64,000 nucleotides of DNA from Hydrogenophaga sp. A37 (GTDB taxonomy: Bacteria; Pseudomonadota; Gammaproteobacteria; Burkholderiales; Burkholderiaceae_C): contig NZ_MUNZ01000116.1 of the NCBI RefSeq assembly GCF_002001205.1, forward strand, positions 1-64,000, in the 5' to 3' direction. The position numbers and the translations under genes were made by a program. This document shows, one piece after another, positions 35,527 to 44,568 of this stretch. The notes beneath the pieces were generated by a model. It was not told the DNA's origin and searched no databases. It saw nothing but the letters and a program-made list of their open reading frames with translations. The first letter of the stretch is position 1. Every line of letters begins with the position of its first letter.

Positions 35527-36774
35527 ATGGAAGGTCTTCCCCCCTTGCACCGGCGTGTGGCCGGTATCGATGTGCACCGCATGCTGCATGTGGTCACGGT
35601 GCTGATCGAGCAGCCCGACGGCTCGATCTCTCGGCACAGTCGGGAATTCGGTGGCTTCAAGCGCGACTGCCGCGCCCTGGCCCAGTGGCTGTCTGAGCTG
35701 CAGGTTCAGCTGGTGGTCATGGAGAGCACCGGCATCTACTGGAAGAGCGTCTACGCCCACCTGGAGAACGCAGGTATCACCGCCTGGGTGGTCAATGCCC
35801 ACTTCATCAAACATGTGCCCGGCCGCAAAACCGACATGCTCGACTCCGAATGGCTGGCCGTGCTGGCCCGCTTCGGCCTGGTGCGCGCCAGCTTCATTCC
35901 CCCGAAGGACCTGCGCGAGCTGCGCCTGGTCTCGCGCTACCGCCGCAAGCTCAGCGCCATGTGCGCCAGCCAGATCAACCGCCTGCACAAGATGCTCGAC
36001 GACGCGGGCATCAAGCTCGGCGCGGTGGTCAGCGACATCCACGGTGTCTCCGCCCGCGCCATGGTGCGCGGCCTGATCGAGGGACAGTCCCAAGCCGTGC
36101 TGCTGGGCCATGCACGTGGCGCCTTGAAGCGCAAGACCGAGGCACTCGCCGCCAGCCTGGAGGGCGACCTGAGCGAGCGTCACCTGTTCGTGCTGCGCCA
36201 CCTCAGCGACAGCATCGACGCCCTGCAACGCCAGCTCGCCGACATCGGCGCCTACTTGAGCGCAGCCATGCAACCTTACGCCTGGGCTCATGGCCTGCTG
36301 CAGACGATTCCGGGTATTGATGAAGTCGCCGCGGCATTGATCCTCATCGAGATCGGCGAGGACATGGCGCGCTTCGGCAGCCCCGAGCGCCTGGCCTGCT
36401 GGGCCGCGCTGAGCCCGGGAAACCACGAGAGCGCGGGCAAGCGCAAGTCCGGGCGCACCCGCCACGGCAACAACACCATCCGCTTCATCCTGTGCGAATG
36501 CGCCAACGCCGCGCGCATGACCAAGAGCACGCTGGCGTCCAAGTACCGAAGTCTGATGGTGCGCAAGTCGCACAAGAAGGCCATCGTGGCCGTGGCTCAC
36601 AAGATGATCCGGCTGATCTACATCCTGCTGTCTCGACACCAGCCCTACCTGGACCAGGCCATCGACTACGCCGCCATGAGCGCGAAGAAGAACGCACCGC
36701 GCTGGATCAAGCAGCTCAAGGCCATCGGCAAGTGGCCTGCGCCCAGCGCTGCAGCGGCTCACGCCACCGCCTGA
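35527..36774 (+). CDS. IS110-family transposase
   Basis: A 415-aa RNA-guided DEDD recombinase. The N-terminal RuvC-like domain has VAGIDVHR (Asp15), VVMESTGIYW (Glu66) and KTDMLDSEWLA (Asp103, Asp106), so the DEDD set is complete. The C-terminal Transposase_20 domain has QTIPGIDEVAAALILIEIG and the catalytic-Ser region with ESAGKRKSGRTRHGNN. The frame is intact. Start ATG 35527 follows AGGAG. Upstream reading extends but covers the non-coding part. Confidence 0.95.
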   Translation: MEGLPPLHRRVAGIDVHRMLHVVTVLIEQPDGSISRHSREFGGFKRDCRALAQWLSELQVQLVVMESTGIYWKSVYAHLENAGITAWVVNAHFIKHVPGRKTDMLDSEWLAVLARFGLVRASFIPPKDLRELRLVSRYRRKLSAMCASQINRLHKMLDDAGIKLGAVVSDIHGVSARAMVRGLIEGQSQAVLLGHARGALKRKTEALAASLEGDLSERHLFVLRHLSDSIDALQRQLADIGAYLSAAMQPYAWAHGLLQTIPGIDEVAAALILIEIGEDMARFGSPERLACWAALSPGNHESAGKRKSGRTRHGNNTIRFILCECANAARMTKSTLASKYRSLMVRKSHKKAIVAVAHKMIRLIYILLSRHQPYLDQAIDYAAMSAKKNAPRWIKQLKAIGKWPAPSAAAAHATA

Positions 36775-36850
36775 TTCACCGCTGAATTCCTGGGGTCGGG
36801 CCCAGCGGTTTCCCTTTCTTTGCTGCGGGCCGGCAGGCATGGGATCGTCT

Positions 36851-37945
36851 CTATGGCAAGGGGCTTTCACGGTAACGCATCAGCGCCCATCCGACATGCT
36901 CACGCACCAGGGCATCCGGGTGTTCGGCGCGCGCCGTCAGGGCGGTCCGTATCCCGGCGTCGTCGCCTTGGCGCAGCGCGTTGCCCATCGCCACCGCGAT
37001 GTTGCGCAACCATCGCTGATGCCCGATGCGGCGGATCGGGCTGCCCTCGGTGCGGCGCAAGAATTCTTCTTCGCTCCACGCGAACAGCTCGACCAGCGTC
37101 ACGCCCGTGAGCCCCTCGCGCGGGTCGAAGTCCGCCAGCGGGGAACGCTGCGCGAACTTGTTCCAGGGGCAGATCAGCTGGCAATCGTCGCAGCCGTAGA
37201 TGCGGTTGCCGATCAGCGGGCGCAGGTCTTCGGGAATCGGCCCGGCATGTTCGATGGTGAGGTAAGAGATGCAACGGCGTGCGTCCAGCCGCTGCGGTCC
37301 GAGGATGGCCTGGGTCGGGCACACGTCGATGCAGGCCGTGCAGGCACCGCAGTGGTCGGTCACGGGCTCGCTCGGCGGCAAGGCAATGTCCACATAGATC
37401 TCGCCCAGGAAAAACATCGAGCCGCCTTCGCGGTTCAGCACCAGGGTGTGTTTGCCGCGCCAGCCCTGGCCGCTGCGCTGGGCCAGCTCGGCTTCGAGCA
37501 CGGGCGCCGAATCGGTGAACACACGGTGGCCCAGCGGGCCGATGGCGGCCTCGATGCGCTCGGCCAGTTTCTGCAGCCGGTGGCGCAAGACCTTGTGGTA
37601 GTCCCGACCCCGCGCGTAGAGCGAGACGATGGCTTCGCCGGGCCGCTGCAGGCGCTGCAGTTCGATGGCCTGCCAACCCTCGGGCGTGTCTTGCGGCAGG
37701 TAGTCAAGCCGCGCGGTGATGACGCTCACCGTGCCCGGCACCAGCTCGGCCGGGCGGGCGCGCTTCATGCCGTGGCGTGCCATGTAGTCCATCTCACCGT
37801 GAAATCCGGCCGCGAGCCAGGCGCTCAGGCCGGGCTCGGCGGCAGAAAGATCGATGCCGGCCACGCCGATTTGGGACAATGCGAGCTCCTGGCCCCAGGC
37901 CTGTATCTGAGTCACCAGTTGAGCAGCATCGAAATCGGACGTCAT
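36851..37945 (-). CDS. queG: epoxyqueuosine reductase QueG
   Basis: A 364-aa cobalamin-dependent enzyme that reduces epoxyqueuosine to queuosine in tRNA. Two [4Fe-4S] motifs are visible: CGACTACIDVCP and CDDCQLICPWNKF. The preceding ARGRDYHKVLRHRLQ and DSAPVLEAELAQRSGQGW regions, with Asp and the B12 site, fit the family, and the last third is HEAT-like. The start ATG 37945 abuts the divergent tsaE start (GTG 37946). The 3' end is 49 nt from the IS110 right end. Confidence 0.93.
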   Translation of the reverse strand: MTSDFDAAQLVTQIQAWGQELALSQIGVAGIDLSAAEPGLSAWLAAGFHGEMDYMARHGMKRARPAELVPGTVSVITARLDYLPQDTPEGWQAIELQRLQRPGEAIVSLYARGRDYHKVLRHRLQKLAERIEAAIGPLGHRVFTDSAPVLEAELAQRSGQGWRGKHTLVLNREGGSMFFLGEIYVDIALPPSEPVTDHCGACTACIDVCPTQAILGPQRLDARRCISYLTIEHAGPIPEDLRPLIGNRIYGCDDCQLICPWNKFAQRSPLADFDPREGLTGVTLVELFAWSEEEFLRRTEGSPIRRIGHQRWLRNIAVAMGNALRQGDDAGIRTALTARAEHPDALVREHVGWALMRYRESPLP

Positions 37946-38506
37946 GTGCCGCCCATTGTAGAAACGCCCGCGTCGGCAGCGCCGTCGCTGTGGCATGGCC
38001 GCTGGGCCAACGAGGCGGACACGCAAGCCTTTGCGACCCGGCTGGCCGCGTGCCCGGCCATCCACAACGCCACGCTCACCCTGCAAGGCGACCTGGGCGC
38101 GGGCAAGACCACCTTTGTGCGCCACCTGCTGCGGGCATTGGGTGTGCGAGGGCGCATCAAGAGCCCGACCTACGCCGTGGTCGAGCCGCACAGCGCGGTG
38201 GACGGCCCGTCGGGGCCCACTGGTGCGCCACTGGCCATCTGGCACTTCGACTTCTACCGTTTCACCGACCCCCGCGAGTGGGAAGACGCGGGCTTTCGCG
38301 AACTTTTTGCGAGCCCGGGTCTCAAGCTGGTGGAATGGCCCGAGCGGGCGGCGGGCCTGATGCCTGCGGTCGACGCCGACATCCACATCGAACCGGAAGA
38401 CACGATGCCCATCACCTCCGACGAAGATGCAGACAGCCCGCGCTCAGTGAGCTTCACGGCACTCACACCCACCGGCCAGCACCTGCTGGCGGCGCTGCAA
38501 CCATGA
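37946..38506 (+). CDS. tsaE: tRNA threonylcarbamoyladenosine biosynthesis ATPase TsaE
   Basis: A 186-aa P-loop ATPase: GDLGAGKTTFVRHLL is Walker A and HFDFYRFTDPREWEDAGF the Walker B-like region, which supports TsaBD in making t6A37. Start GTG 37946 abuts the queG start codon; TTG 37919 in frame would place the start inside queG. The N-terminus is longer than E. coli TsaE (153 aa). Its stop overlaps the amidase start by 4 nt (ATGA), a common genomic pairing. Confidence 0.9.
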   Translation: MPPIVETPASAAPSLWHGRWANEADTQAFATRLAACPAIHNATLTLQGDLGAGKTTFVRHLLRALGVRGRIKSPTYAVVEPHSAVDGPSGPTGAPLAIWHFDFYRFTDPREWEDAGFRELFASPGLKLVEWPERAAGLMPAVDADIHIEPEDTMPITSDEDADSPRSVSFTALTPTGQHLLAALQP

Positions 38507-39864
38507 GCGCACCCGTCGGGCGCCGCGAGGTGTTGCGCGCAGGCACGCTGGTGCTGTTGTTGGGCGCGCCCCACCTGGCGCAGGCCGGCCGTGTGATCGC
38601 CGTGCGCATCTGGCCCGCCGAGGACTACACGCGCGTGACCATCGAGTCCGACGCGGTGCTCAAGGCCCACAAGACCACGGTGATCGACCCGCCGCAGCTG
38701 ACGGTGGAGATCGAAGGCATTGACCTGCTCGACGGCATGCGCGAGCTGGTGGCCAAGCTGCGCTCGGACGACCCCAACATCGCAGGCATGCGGGTCACAC
38801 CCGTGGGGCCCAATCTCGCCCGGCTGACCATCGACCTGAAAAAACCCATCAAACCCCAGGTGTTCAACCTGCCACCGGTCGCGGCTTACCAGCATCGGCT
38901 GGTGTTCGACCTGTTTCCGGTGGAAGAGGTGGACCCCCTGGACGCACTGATCCGCGAGCGCTTTCTGGAGGTGGACGAGGCCAGCGCGCGGGCCGCGAAG
39001 CTGCTGGGCATCGAGTTGGACAAGGCACAGGCATCGCCCGATCCGCTGGGCGCACTGATCGCGAGCCGAGACAAACCCAAAGCCACCACCAAGCCGCCCG
39101 CGTCCAAGCGCGACCCCGAGCCGGCACCGGGCAAAAAAACCGAGCGCCTGATCATCGTGGCGCTCGATCCGGGCCATGGCGGTGAAGACCCGGGCGCCAT
39201 CGGACCTGGTGGCACCAAAGAGAAAGACGTGGTGCTGAAGGTCGCGCAGCGCCTGCGCGAGCGCATCAACGCCACGCGGGTCAACGGCAACCCGATGCGC
39301 GCCTACCTCACGCGTGACGCCGATTTTTTCGTGCCGCTGGGCGTTCGGGTGCAAAAGGCGCAGCGCGTGCGCGCCGATCTGTTCATCAGCATCCATGCCG
39401 ATGCGTTCCTGACGCCGCGGCCCCAGGGCGCCAGCATCTTCGCGCTCAGCACCAAAGGGGCGAGCAGCGCCGCCGCGCGCTGGATGGCCAACAAGGAAAA
39501 CGCCGCCGATCTGGTGGGTGGCCTCAACGTGAAAGTCAAGGATGCGACCCTGCAACGTGCCCTGCTGGACATGAGCACCACGGCGCAGATCAAGGACAGC
39601 CTCAAGCTCGGCAGCGCCATGCTGGGCGAGGTGGGCAGGGTCGGCAAGCTGCACAAGCCACACGTCGAGCAAGCCGGCTTCGCGGTGCTCAAGGCGCCCG
39701 ATATTCCCAGCGTGCTGGTGGAGACCGCTTTCATCAGCAACCCGGATGAAGAAGCCCGGCTCAACAGCGAGAGCTATCAGGCCAACCTGGCCGAAGCCCT
39801 GATGAAGGGCATCGTGAAGTATTTCAGCGCCAACCCGCCACTGGCGCGCACGAGAGCCCTCTGA
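38503..39864 (+). CDS. amiC: N-acetylmuramoyl-L-alanine amidase (AmiC-like)
   Basis: A 453-aa periplasmic cell-separation amidase. A Tat-like signal starts RREVLRAGTLVLLLGAPHLAQA. The AMIN domain (about residues 30-140) has targeting motifs, then a linker. The Amidase_3 domain (about 220-450) has zinc-site segments LDPGHGGEDPG, SIHADAF and the catalytic Glu in VETAFISN. An insertion (KGASSAAARWMANKENAADL) is typical of the regulatory helix that binds EnvC/NlpD. Overlaps tsaE by 4 nt. The symbol follows the E. coli arrangement and is moderately sure. Confidence 0.9.
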   Translation: MSAPVGRREVLRAGTLVLLLGAPHLAQAGRVIAVRIWPAEDYTRVTIESDAVLKAHKTTVIDPPQLTVEIEGIDLLDGMRELVAKLRSDDPNIAGMRVTPVGPNLARLTIDLKKPIKPQVFNLPPVAAYQHRLVFDLFPVEEVDPLDALIRERFLEVDEASARAAKLLGIELDKAQASPDPLGALIASRDKPKATTKPPASKRDPEPAPGKKTERLIIVALDPGHGGEDPGAIGPGGTKEKDVVLKVAQRLRERINATRVNGNPMRAYLTRDADFFVPLGVRVQKAQRVRADLFISIHADAFLTPRPQGASIFALSTKGASSAAARWMANKENAADLVGGLNVKVKDATLQRALLDMSTTAQIKDSLKLGSAMLGEVGRVGKLHKPHVEQAGFAVLKAPDIPSVLVETAFISNPDEEARLNSESYQANLAEALMKGIVKYFSANPPLARTRAL

Positions 39865-39877
39865 ACTGGGGTGGGCG

Positions 39878-40534
39878 CTATACGCCCGCGCGTGCTTTCT
39901 CGGCTCGGGCAGCGCGCCAGCCGCCGAACAGGGCAATCAACCCCGGCACAAAGATCAGCGCCCAGATGATCTTGGAGAGATTGGCCTGCACCCACGGCAG
40001 GTTGCCGAAGAAGTAGCCGGCAGCGGTGAGACCGATCACCCAGATCACCGCGCCGACCACGTTGAACATGGTGAACTTGCTGCGGGTCATGTCGGCCACG
40101 CCGGCCACGAAGGGCGCAAAGGTGCGGATGAAGGGCATGAAACGCGCGAGGATGATGGTCACACCGCCGTAACGCTCATAGAAGTTGTGCGCCTGGTTGA
40201 AGGCATTCTTGTTGAAGAAGCGCGAGTTCTCCCACTGGAACACCTTCGGCCCGAAATAGCGGCCGATCGAGTAGTTGGTCTGATCGCCCAGGATCGCGGC
40301 GGCCAGCATCAGGCCGGCGGCGAGCGACCAGTCGATCAGGCCCGCGCCGCAGAGCGCGCCCACGATGAAGAGCAGCGAGTCGCCCGGCAGAAAGGGCATG
40401 ACCACCAGGCCCGTCTCCACAAAAATGATCAGGAACAGCAGGGCATAGACCCAGGCGCCGTAGGTTTGAACGAAAGCCTGCAGGTGTTTGTCCACATGCA
40501 GGATGAAGTCGAGGAGGGTCAGAACAATTTCCAT
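39878..40534 (-). CDS. DedA-family membrane protein
   Basis: A 218-aa integral membrane protein of the DedA/VTT family, related to undecaprenyl-phosphate and phospholipid flippases. Marks are FVETGLVVMPFLPGDSLLFIVG, ILGDQTNYSIGRYFG and FMPFIRTFAPFVAGVADM; FxRTFAPFVAG is the re-entrant Arg/Pro motif. ATG 40534 begins MEIVLTLLDFILHVDKH. Converges with the amidase gene 13 nt away. The specific lipid carrier is not known. Confidence 0.92.
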   Translation of the reverse strand: MEIVLTLLDFILHVDKHLQAFVQTYGAWVYALLFLIIFVETGLVVMPFLPGDSLLFIVGALCGAGLIDWSLAAGLMLAAAILGDQTNYSIGRYFGPKVFQWENSRFFNKNAFNQAHNFYERYGGVTIILARFMPFIRTFAPFVAGVADMTRSKFTMFNVVGAVIWVIGLTAAGYFFGNLPWVQANLSKIIWALIFVPGLIALFGGWRAARAEKARAGV

Positions 40535-40555
40535 GGGGGAGATTATCCAGCGCCG

Positions 40556-40625
40556 GGCCGCCCCAAGCTGGATGGCGCCCCCTCTGGGGGCAACGACCCG
40601 CGCAGCGGCGGAGTGTGGGGGGGGC
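40556..40625. repeat. intergenic palindromic repeat
   Basis: Contains the GCGCCCCCTCTGGGGGCAACG stem (split here as CCCCCTC/TGGGGGC) and GCGCAGCGGC-type hairpin seen in the other copies of this dispersed element, between the divergent dedA and mutL genes. Confidence 0.6.
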
Positions 40626-40682
40626 CACGGACTCCAGTGGCTGCGTGTCAGGCCAACGGCCACGGCACCTACAATTTCCCCG

Positions 40683-42674
40683 GTGAACGCACCCTTCCCC
40701 CTCCCGCCCCGCCGCCCCATCCTCGAACTCCCCGACGAACTGATCAGCCAGATCGCGGCCGGTGAGGTGGTCGAGCGGCCCGCCTCCGTGGTGCGCGAGC
40801 TGCTGGACAACGCGCTGGACGCGGGCGCCACACAGATCACCTTGCGGCTGCAGGCCGGCGGCGTGCGGCTCATCAGCGTGGAGGACAACGGCAGCGGCAT
40901 CCTGCGTGCCGAGCTGCCGACCGCGCTCAAGCGCCACGCCACCAGCAAGATCGCCAGCCTGTCCGACCTCGAATCGGTGGGCACCATGGGCTTTCGGGGC
41001 GAAGCACTGGCCGCCATCTGCTCCATCGCCGAGGTGTCCATCCTGACCCGCGTGGACGCGCCCGACGAGCCCCACGGCTGGCTGCTCGACGGCCGCAGCG
41101 GCGAGCTGCAACCCACCGCGCGCAGCACCGGCACCACAGTCGAGGTGCGTGAACTCTTTTTCGCCACGCCCGCGCGGCGCAAGTTCCTGAAGACCGATGC
41201 CACCGAGCTGGCGCACTGCATCGAGGCGGTGCGCCGCCATGCGCTGGCGCGGCCCGAGGTGGGTTTCGCCATCTGGCACGACGGCAAGCTGGCCGCGCAG
41301 TGGCGCGCCGTGCCCGGCGGCGGCATCGAAGCGCTGCGCCAGCGCCTGGCCGATGTGCTGGGCGAAGAGTTCATCGAGCAGGCGGTGGCGGTGAACTGGC
41401 CTCTGGACATCCCCACTGATCGTGAAGACCAGCCGCAGCGCCTGCGCGTCTGGGGTTTCGCCGGCGTGCCCGACGCGGCGCGCTCGCGCGGCGACTGGCA
41501 GTTTGCCTATGTCAACGGCCGCTACGTGCGCGACAAGGTGATCACCCACGCCGGGCGCAGTGCCTACGAGGACGTGCTGCACGGCCACAAGCAGCCGGTG
41601 TACGCGCTGTTTGTGTCGCTGGACCCGACGCGCGTGGACGTGAATGTGCACCCGACCAAGATCGAGGTGCGCTTTCGAGACAGCCGCGAGGTGCACCAGG
41701 CCGTGCGGCACGCGGTGGAATCCGCGCTGGCGGTGCCGCGTTCGGCGGCCGCTGCGACGGCGCAGGCCGCGCTGGCGCACGGCGATGCCGCCCCTGACAA
41801 CACGCTCCAGGCCGGTGCGCCCACCTGGGCAGCGCCCGACCGCCTGCCTTCCACCCTGGGCGGCGCGCAGAACACGCTGCCGTTCCAGCGCTACACGCCG
41901 CCAGACACCGTCGGCCATCGGGTGAGCGACTTGGGAGCTTTGTGGGGCGCCGGTTCCGACAGGGCCATCAGCGGCTCAAGCCCAACGGCGGGATGGATGG
42001 CCGTCCCGGATGCCACGCCAGCCAACGCCGCGTCCGCGCGGGCCGAGCCAGTCGGAGCCGCGGCCACCGGCACACCCCTGCCCGCTGGCGACTGGCCGCT
42101 CGGCCGCGCCATCGCGCAGCTGCAGGGCGTCTACATCCTGGCCGAAAACGCCCAGGGCCTGGTGGTGGTGGACATGCACGCCGCCCACGAGCGCATCGTG
42201 TACGAACGCCTCAAACAGCAAATGGACAACGAGCAACTGGCCAGCCAGCCGCTGCTGATCCCGGCCACCTTCGCCGCCACGCCCGCCGAAGTGGCCACCG
42301 CGGAAGACAGCGGCGTGGTGCTGGCCATGCTGGGGCTGGAGGTGGTGCCGTTTTCGCCCAAGACGCTGGCGGTGCGTGCCGTGCCGACCACGCTGGCGCA
42401 GGGAGACCCGGTGGAACTCGCGCGCAGCGTGCTCGCCGAGCTGAGCCAGCACGACGCCAGCACGGTGGTGCAGCGCGCGCGCAACGAGCTGCTGGCCACC
42501 ATGGCCTGCCACGGCGCGGTGCGCGCCAACCGGCGCCTCACGCTCGACGAAATGAACGCGCTCTTGCGCCAGATGGAAGTCACCGAGCGCTCCGACCAGT
42601 GCAACCACGGCCGCCCGACCTGGCGCCAGGTGAGCATGAAAGAGCTGGACGCGCTGTTCCTGCGCGGACGCTGA
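40683..42674 (+). CDS. mutL: DNA mismatch repair protein MutL
   Basis: A 663-aa GHKL ATPase. N-terminal motifs are ELLDNALDAGA (motif I), DNGSGI (II) and TMGFRGEALAAI (III), then the transducer domain; C-terminal dimerisation follows from about residue 460, with MACHGAVRANRRL. Start GTG 40683 gives VNAPFPLPPRRPILELPDEL; no better start exists. The linker (about 350-450) is Ala/Pro-rich. The non-methyl-directed endonuclease DQHA motif is not obvious, but the region VVDMHAAHERIVYE occurs, with DMHAAHER in its place. Confidence 0.94.
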   Translation: MNAPFPLPPRRPILELPDELISQIAAGEVVERPASVVRELLDNALDAGATQITLRLQAGGVRLISVEDNGSGILRAELPTALKRHATSKIASLSDLESVGTMGFRGEALAAICSIAEVSILTRVDAPDEPHGWLLDGRSGELQPTARSTGTTVEVRELFFATPARRKFLKTDATELAHCIEAVRRHALARPEVGFAIWHDGKLAAQWRAVPGGGIEALRQRLADVLGEEFIEQAVAVNWPLDIPTDREDQPQRLRVWGFAGVPDAARSRGDWQFAYVNGRYVRDKVITHAGRSAYEDVLHGHKQPVYALFVSLDPTRVDVNVHPTKIEVRFRDSREVHQAVRHAVESALAVPRSAAAATAQAALAHGDAAPDNTLQAGAPTWAAPDRLPSTLGGAQNTLPFQRYTPPDTVGHRVSDLGALWGAGSDRAISGSSPTAGWMAVPDATPANAASARAEPVGAAATGTPLPAGDWPLGRAIAQLQGVYILAENAQGLVVVDMHAAHERIVYERLKQQMDNEQLASQPLLIPATFAATPAEVATAEDSGVVLAMLGLEVVPFSPKTLAVRAVPTTLAQGDPVELARSVLAELSQHDASTVVQRARNELLATMACHGAVRANRRLTLDEMNALLRQMEVTERSDQCNHGRPTWRQVSMKELDALFLRGR

Positions 42675-42694
42675 ACCCCTGGGAGGCCATCACC

Positions 42695-43402
42695 ATGGTG
42701 CACCTGCTCGACAACATCTTCTGGCACGCCCTCACCGGCCCGCAGGCGCACTGGGCCGTCGGCTCCGGCGGCGCCCGCCGCTACGCCCCGGGCTTCTCGC
42801 CCATCGTCGGCTTTGCCAACCCCCAGCGCCCCGATTTCGACGCGCTGGCGCCGCACTGCGACCCCGACGAACACTTCTACTGCGATGGCTGGTCGGGCCC
42901 GGCGCCCGAGGGCTGGGTGGTCGAGGCCGAGGCCACCATGCACAAGATGGTCTGGGCCGGCGAATCGCCGGCGCGAGACGAGGCTCCCGAGGCTCGGCCC
43001 ATCGGTCCCGAACACCTGGACCAGGTGCTGGCGATGGCCGAGCTCACCCGCCCCGGGCCGTTCGGTCCGCGCACCATCGAGCTCGGCGAGTACTTCGGCC
43101 TGTTCGACGGCGAACGCCTCATGGCCATGGCCGGCGAACGCAGCTTCGTCGAGACCCTGCGCGAGGTCAGCGGCGTCTGCACCCACCCCGACTTTCAGGG
43201 CCGCGGGCTGGCCAAACGCCTGATGCTCAAACTCATCGCACGCCAGCTCGCGCGCGGCGAAACCCCGTTCCTGCACGTGATGAGCGCCAACACCGACGCC
43301 CTGGGCCTTTACCTGCGCATGGGCTTTCGCACCCACCGTGAATCGGTGGTGCGGGTCATCACACGAAGCCAAATCAATCCAGGGTTTGTCGGTAGCGTTT
43401 GA
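42695..43402 (+). CDS. GNAT N-acetyltransferase
   Basis: A 235-aa acyltransferase. The C-terminal half is a GNAT fold with the acetyl-CoA P-loop as DFQGRGLAKRLM (about residues 168-179) and VMSANTDALGLYLRMGF; the N-terminal half is a family-specific substrate domain, as in FR47-like enzymes. GGAGG lies 9 nt before ATG 42695. It begins 20 nt after mutL and its 3' end overlaps the converging permease gene by 29 nt. Confidence 0.85.
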   Translation: MVHLLDNIFWHALTGPQAHWAVGSGGARRYAPGFSPIVGFANPQRPDFDALAPHCDPDEHFYCDGWSGPAPEGWVVEAEATMHKMVWAGESPARDEAPEARPIGPEHLDQVLAMAELTRPGPFGPRTIELGEYFGLFDGERLMAMAGERSFVETLREVSGVCTHPDFQGRGLAKRLMLKLIARQLARGETPFLHVMSANTDALGLYLRMGFRTHRESVVRVITRSQINPGFVGSV

Positions 43403-44507
43403 GCGCCACCGCGCCAGCCACCGCCAGAAACAGCAGCATGGGCCAAAGGTCGGCCCAGAGCTGCGGCGCCTGGTTGCCCTTGAGCATGATGCCGCGCACG
43501 ATGCGCAGGAAGTGTGTCAGCGGCAGCCCCTCGCCCAGCCACTGCGCCCAGACCGGCATGCCGCGGAACGGGAACATGAAGCCCGAGAGCAGCATGGACG
43601 GCAGGAAGAAAAAGAAGGTCATCTGCATCGCCTGCAGCTGGTTGCGCGCGATGGTCGAAAAGGTGAAGCCCACCGCCAGGTTGGCCACCATGAAGACGCC
43701 GATCATCGCCATCAGCAACGCAAAGCTGCCCACCATGGGCACTTCGAACAGCAGCCAGGCCGCGCCCAGGATCACGCCAAGCTGCACATAGCCGATCACC
43801 ACGTAGGGCAGGATCTTGCCCACCATCACCTCCAGCGGCCGCACCGGGGTGGCGAGCAGGTTTTCCATCGTGCCGCGCTCGCGCTCGCGCGTCATGGCCA
43901 GCGAGGTCAGCATCACCATGGTCATGGTGAGGATGGTGCCGATCAGGCCGGGCACGATGTTGTAGCGCGACAGGCCTTCGGGGTTGTAGCGCCGGTGGAT
44001 TCGCAGTTCAAACGGTGCCGCGCCCTTCTGCAGCGACTGCAGCGGGCCGGTGAGGTCGTGGCGCAGGGCCAGGTTCGTCATCTCGCCGAGTGCGGCGATC
44101 GCGTTGCCCGAGGCCGAGGGGTCGGTGGCGTCCACCGAGACCAGCACCGCCGGGCGCTCGCCGCGCACCACGTCGCGCGAAAAACCGGGCGGGATCACGA
44201 TCATGAACTGCACCTCGCCCGCGGCCACCAGGGCATCGGCCTCGGCCTGGCTGGTGCCCTGGTGCACCAGCTTGAAATAACCGGTGTTCTGCAGCGAGGC
44301 CACCAGGCTGCGCGCCAGCGGGCCGGCGTCGGCCGCGACCACCGCCGTGGGCAGGCCCTTGGGGTCGGTGTTGATGGCGTAACCGAACAGCACCAGCTGC
44401 ATCACCGGAACGCCCACCGCCATGGCGAAGGTGAGGCGGTCGCGCAGCATCTGCTGGAACTCCTTGATGAACACGGCCCAGGTGCGTGCGGGCGAAAACC
44501 ATTTCAC
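43374..44507 (-). CDS. ABC-2 exporter permease (YbhS-like)
   Basis: A 377-aa type-V (ABC-2) permease. A short N-terminus and first helix are followed by a large periplasmic loop (about 55-175) and five C-terminal helices, with RYNIVPGLIGTILTMTM and the REREGTMENLLATP coupling helix of YbhS/YbhR-type exporters. It is the only permease in this operon, so homodimers are expected. The operon order is adaptor, ATPase, permease on the minus strand. Confidence 0.88.
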   Translation of the reverse strand: MKWFSPARTWAVFIKEFQQMLRDRLTFAMAVGVPVMQLVLFGYAINTDPKGLPTAVVAADAGPLARSLVASLQNTGYFKLVHQGTSQAEADALVAAGEVQFMIVIPPGFSRDVVRGERPAVLVSVDATDPSASGNAIAALGEMTNLALRHDLTGPLQSLQKGAAPFELRIHRRYNPEGLSRYNIVPGLIGTILTMTMVMLTSLAMTRERERGTMENLLATPVRPLEVMVGKILPYVVIGYVQLGVILGAAWLLFEVPMVGSFALLMAMIGVFMVANLAVGFTFSTIARNQLQAMQMTFFFFLPSMLLSGFMFPFRGMPVWAQWLGEGLPLTHFLRIVRGIMLKGNQAPQLWADLWPMLLFLAVAGAVALKRYRQTLD

Positions 44508-44518
44508 AGATTACCTCC

Positions 44519-44568
44519 GTGCTGCGCACTGCGGTGCGAGCTTGCTTGGGAGCGGCCCGGCGGGGCGC
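44519..44568. repeat. GCTCCCAAGC-type intergenic repeat
   Basis: In inverted orientation this short element matches one at 50036-50066: its complement reads CCGGGCCGCTCCCAAGC followed by GCTCGCACCGCAG. This copy fills the gap between the exporter permease and ATPase genes; the other precedes a different ABC ATPase. Confidence 0.65.

Larger units (their letters stand above)
35281..36802 (+). mobile_element. IS110-family insertion sequence
   Basis: Ends are inferred from an 11-bp perfect inverted repeat, GGCCCGACCCC at 35281-35291 and its complement at 36792-36802. They bracket the transposase gene with a long 5' non-coding part (about 235 nt) and a short 3' part (about 17 nt before the repeat). 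The true outer ends may lie a few bases beyond. It sits between the CYTH-CHAD gene and queG and interrupts neither. No target duplication is visible, as expected for this family. Confidence 0.8.

Noticed and set aside
41942-42694. In-frame extension of the GNAT gene upstream through mutL.
   Set aside because: The upstream part is a shadow of mutL; the ATG at 42695 has a good ribosome site.
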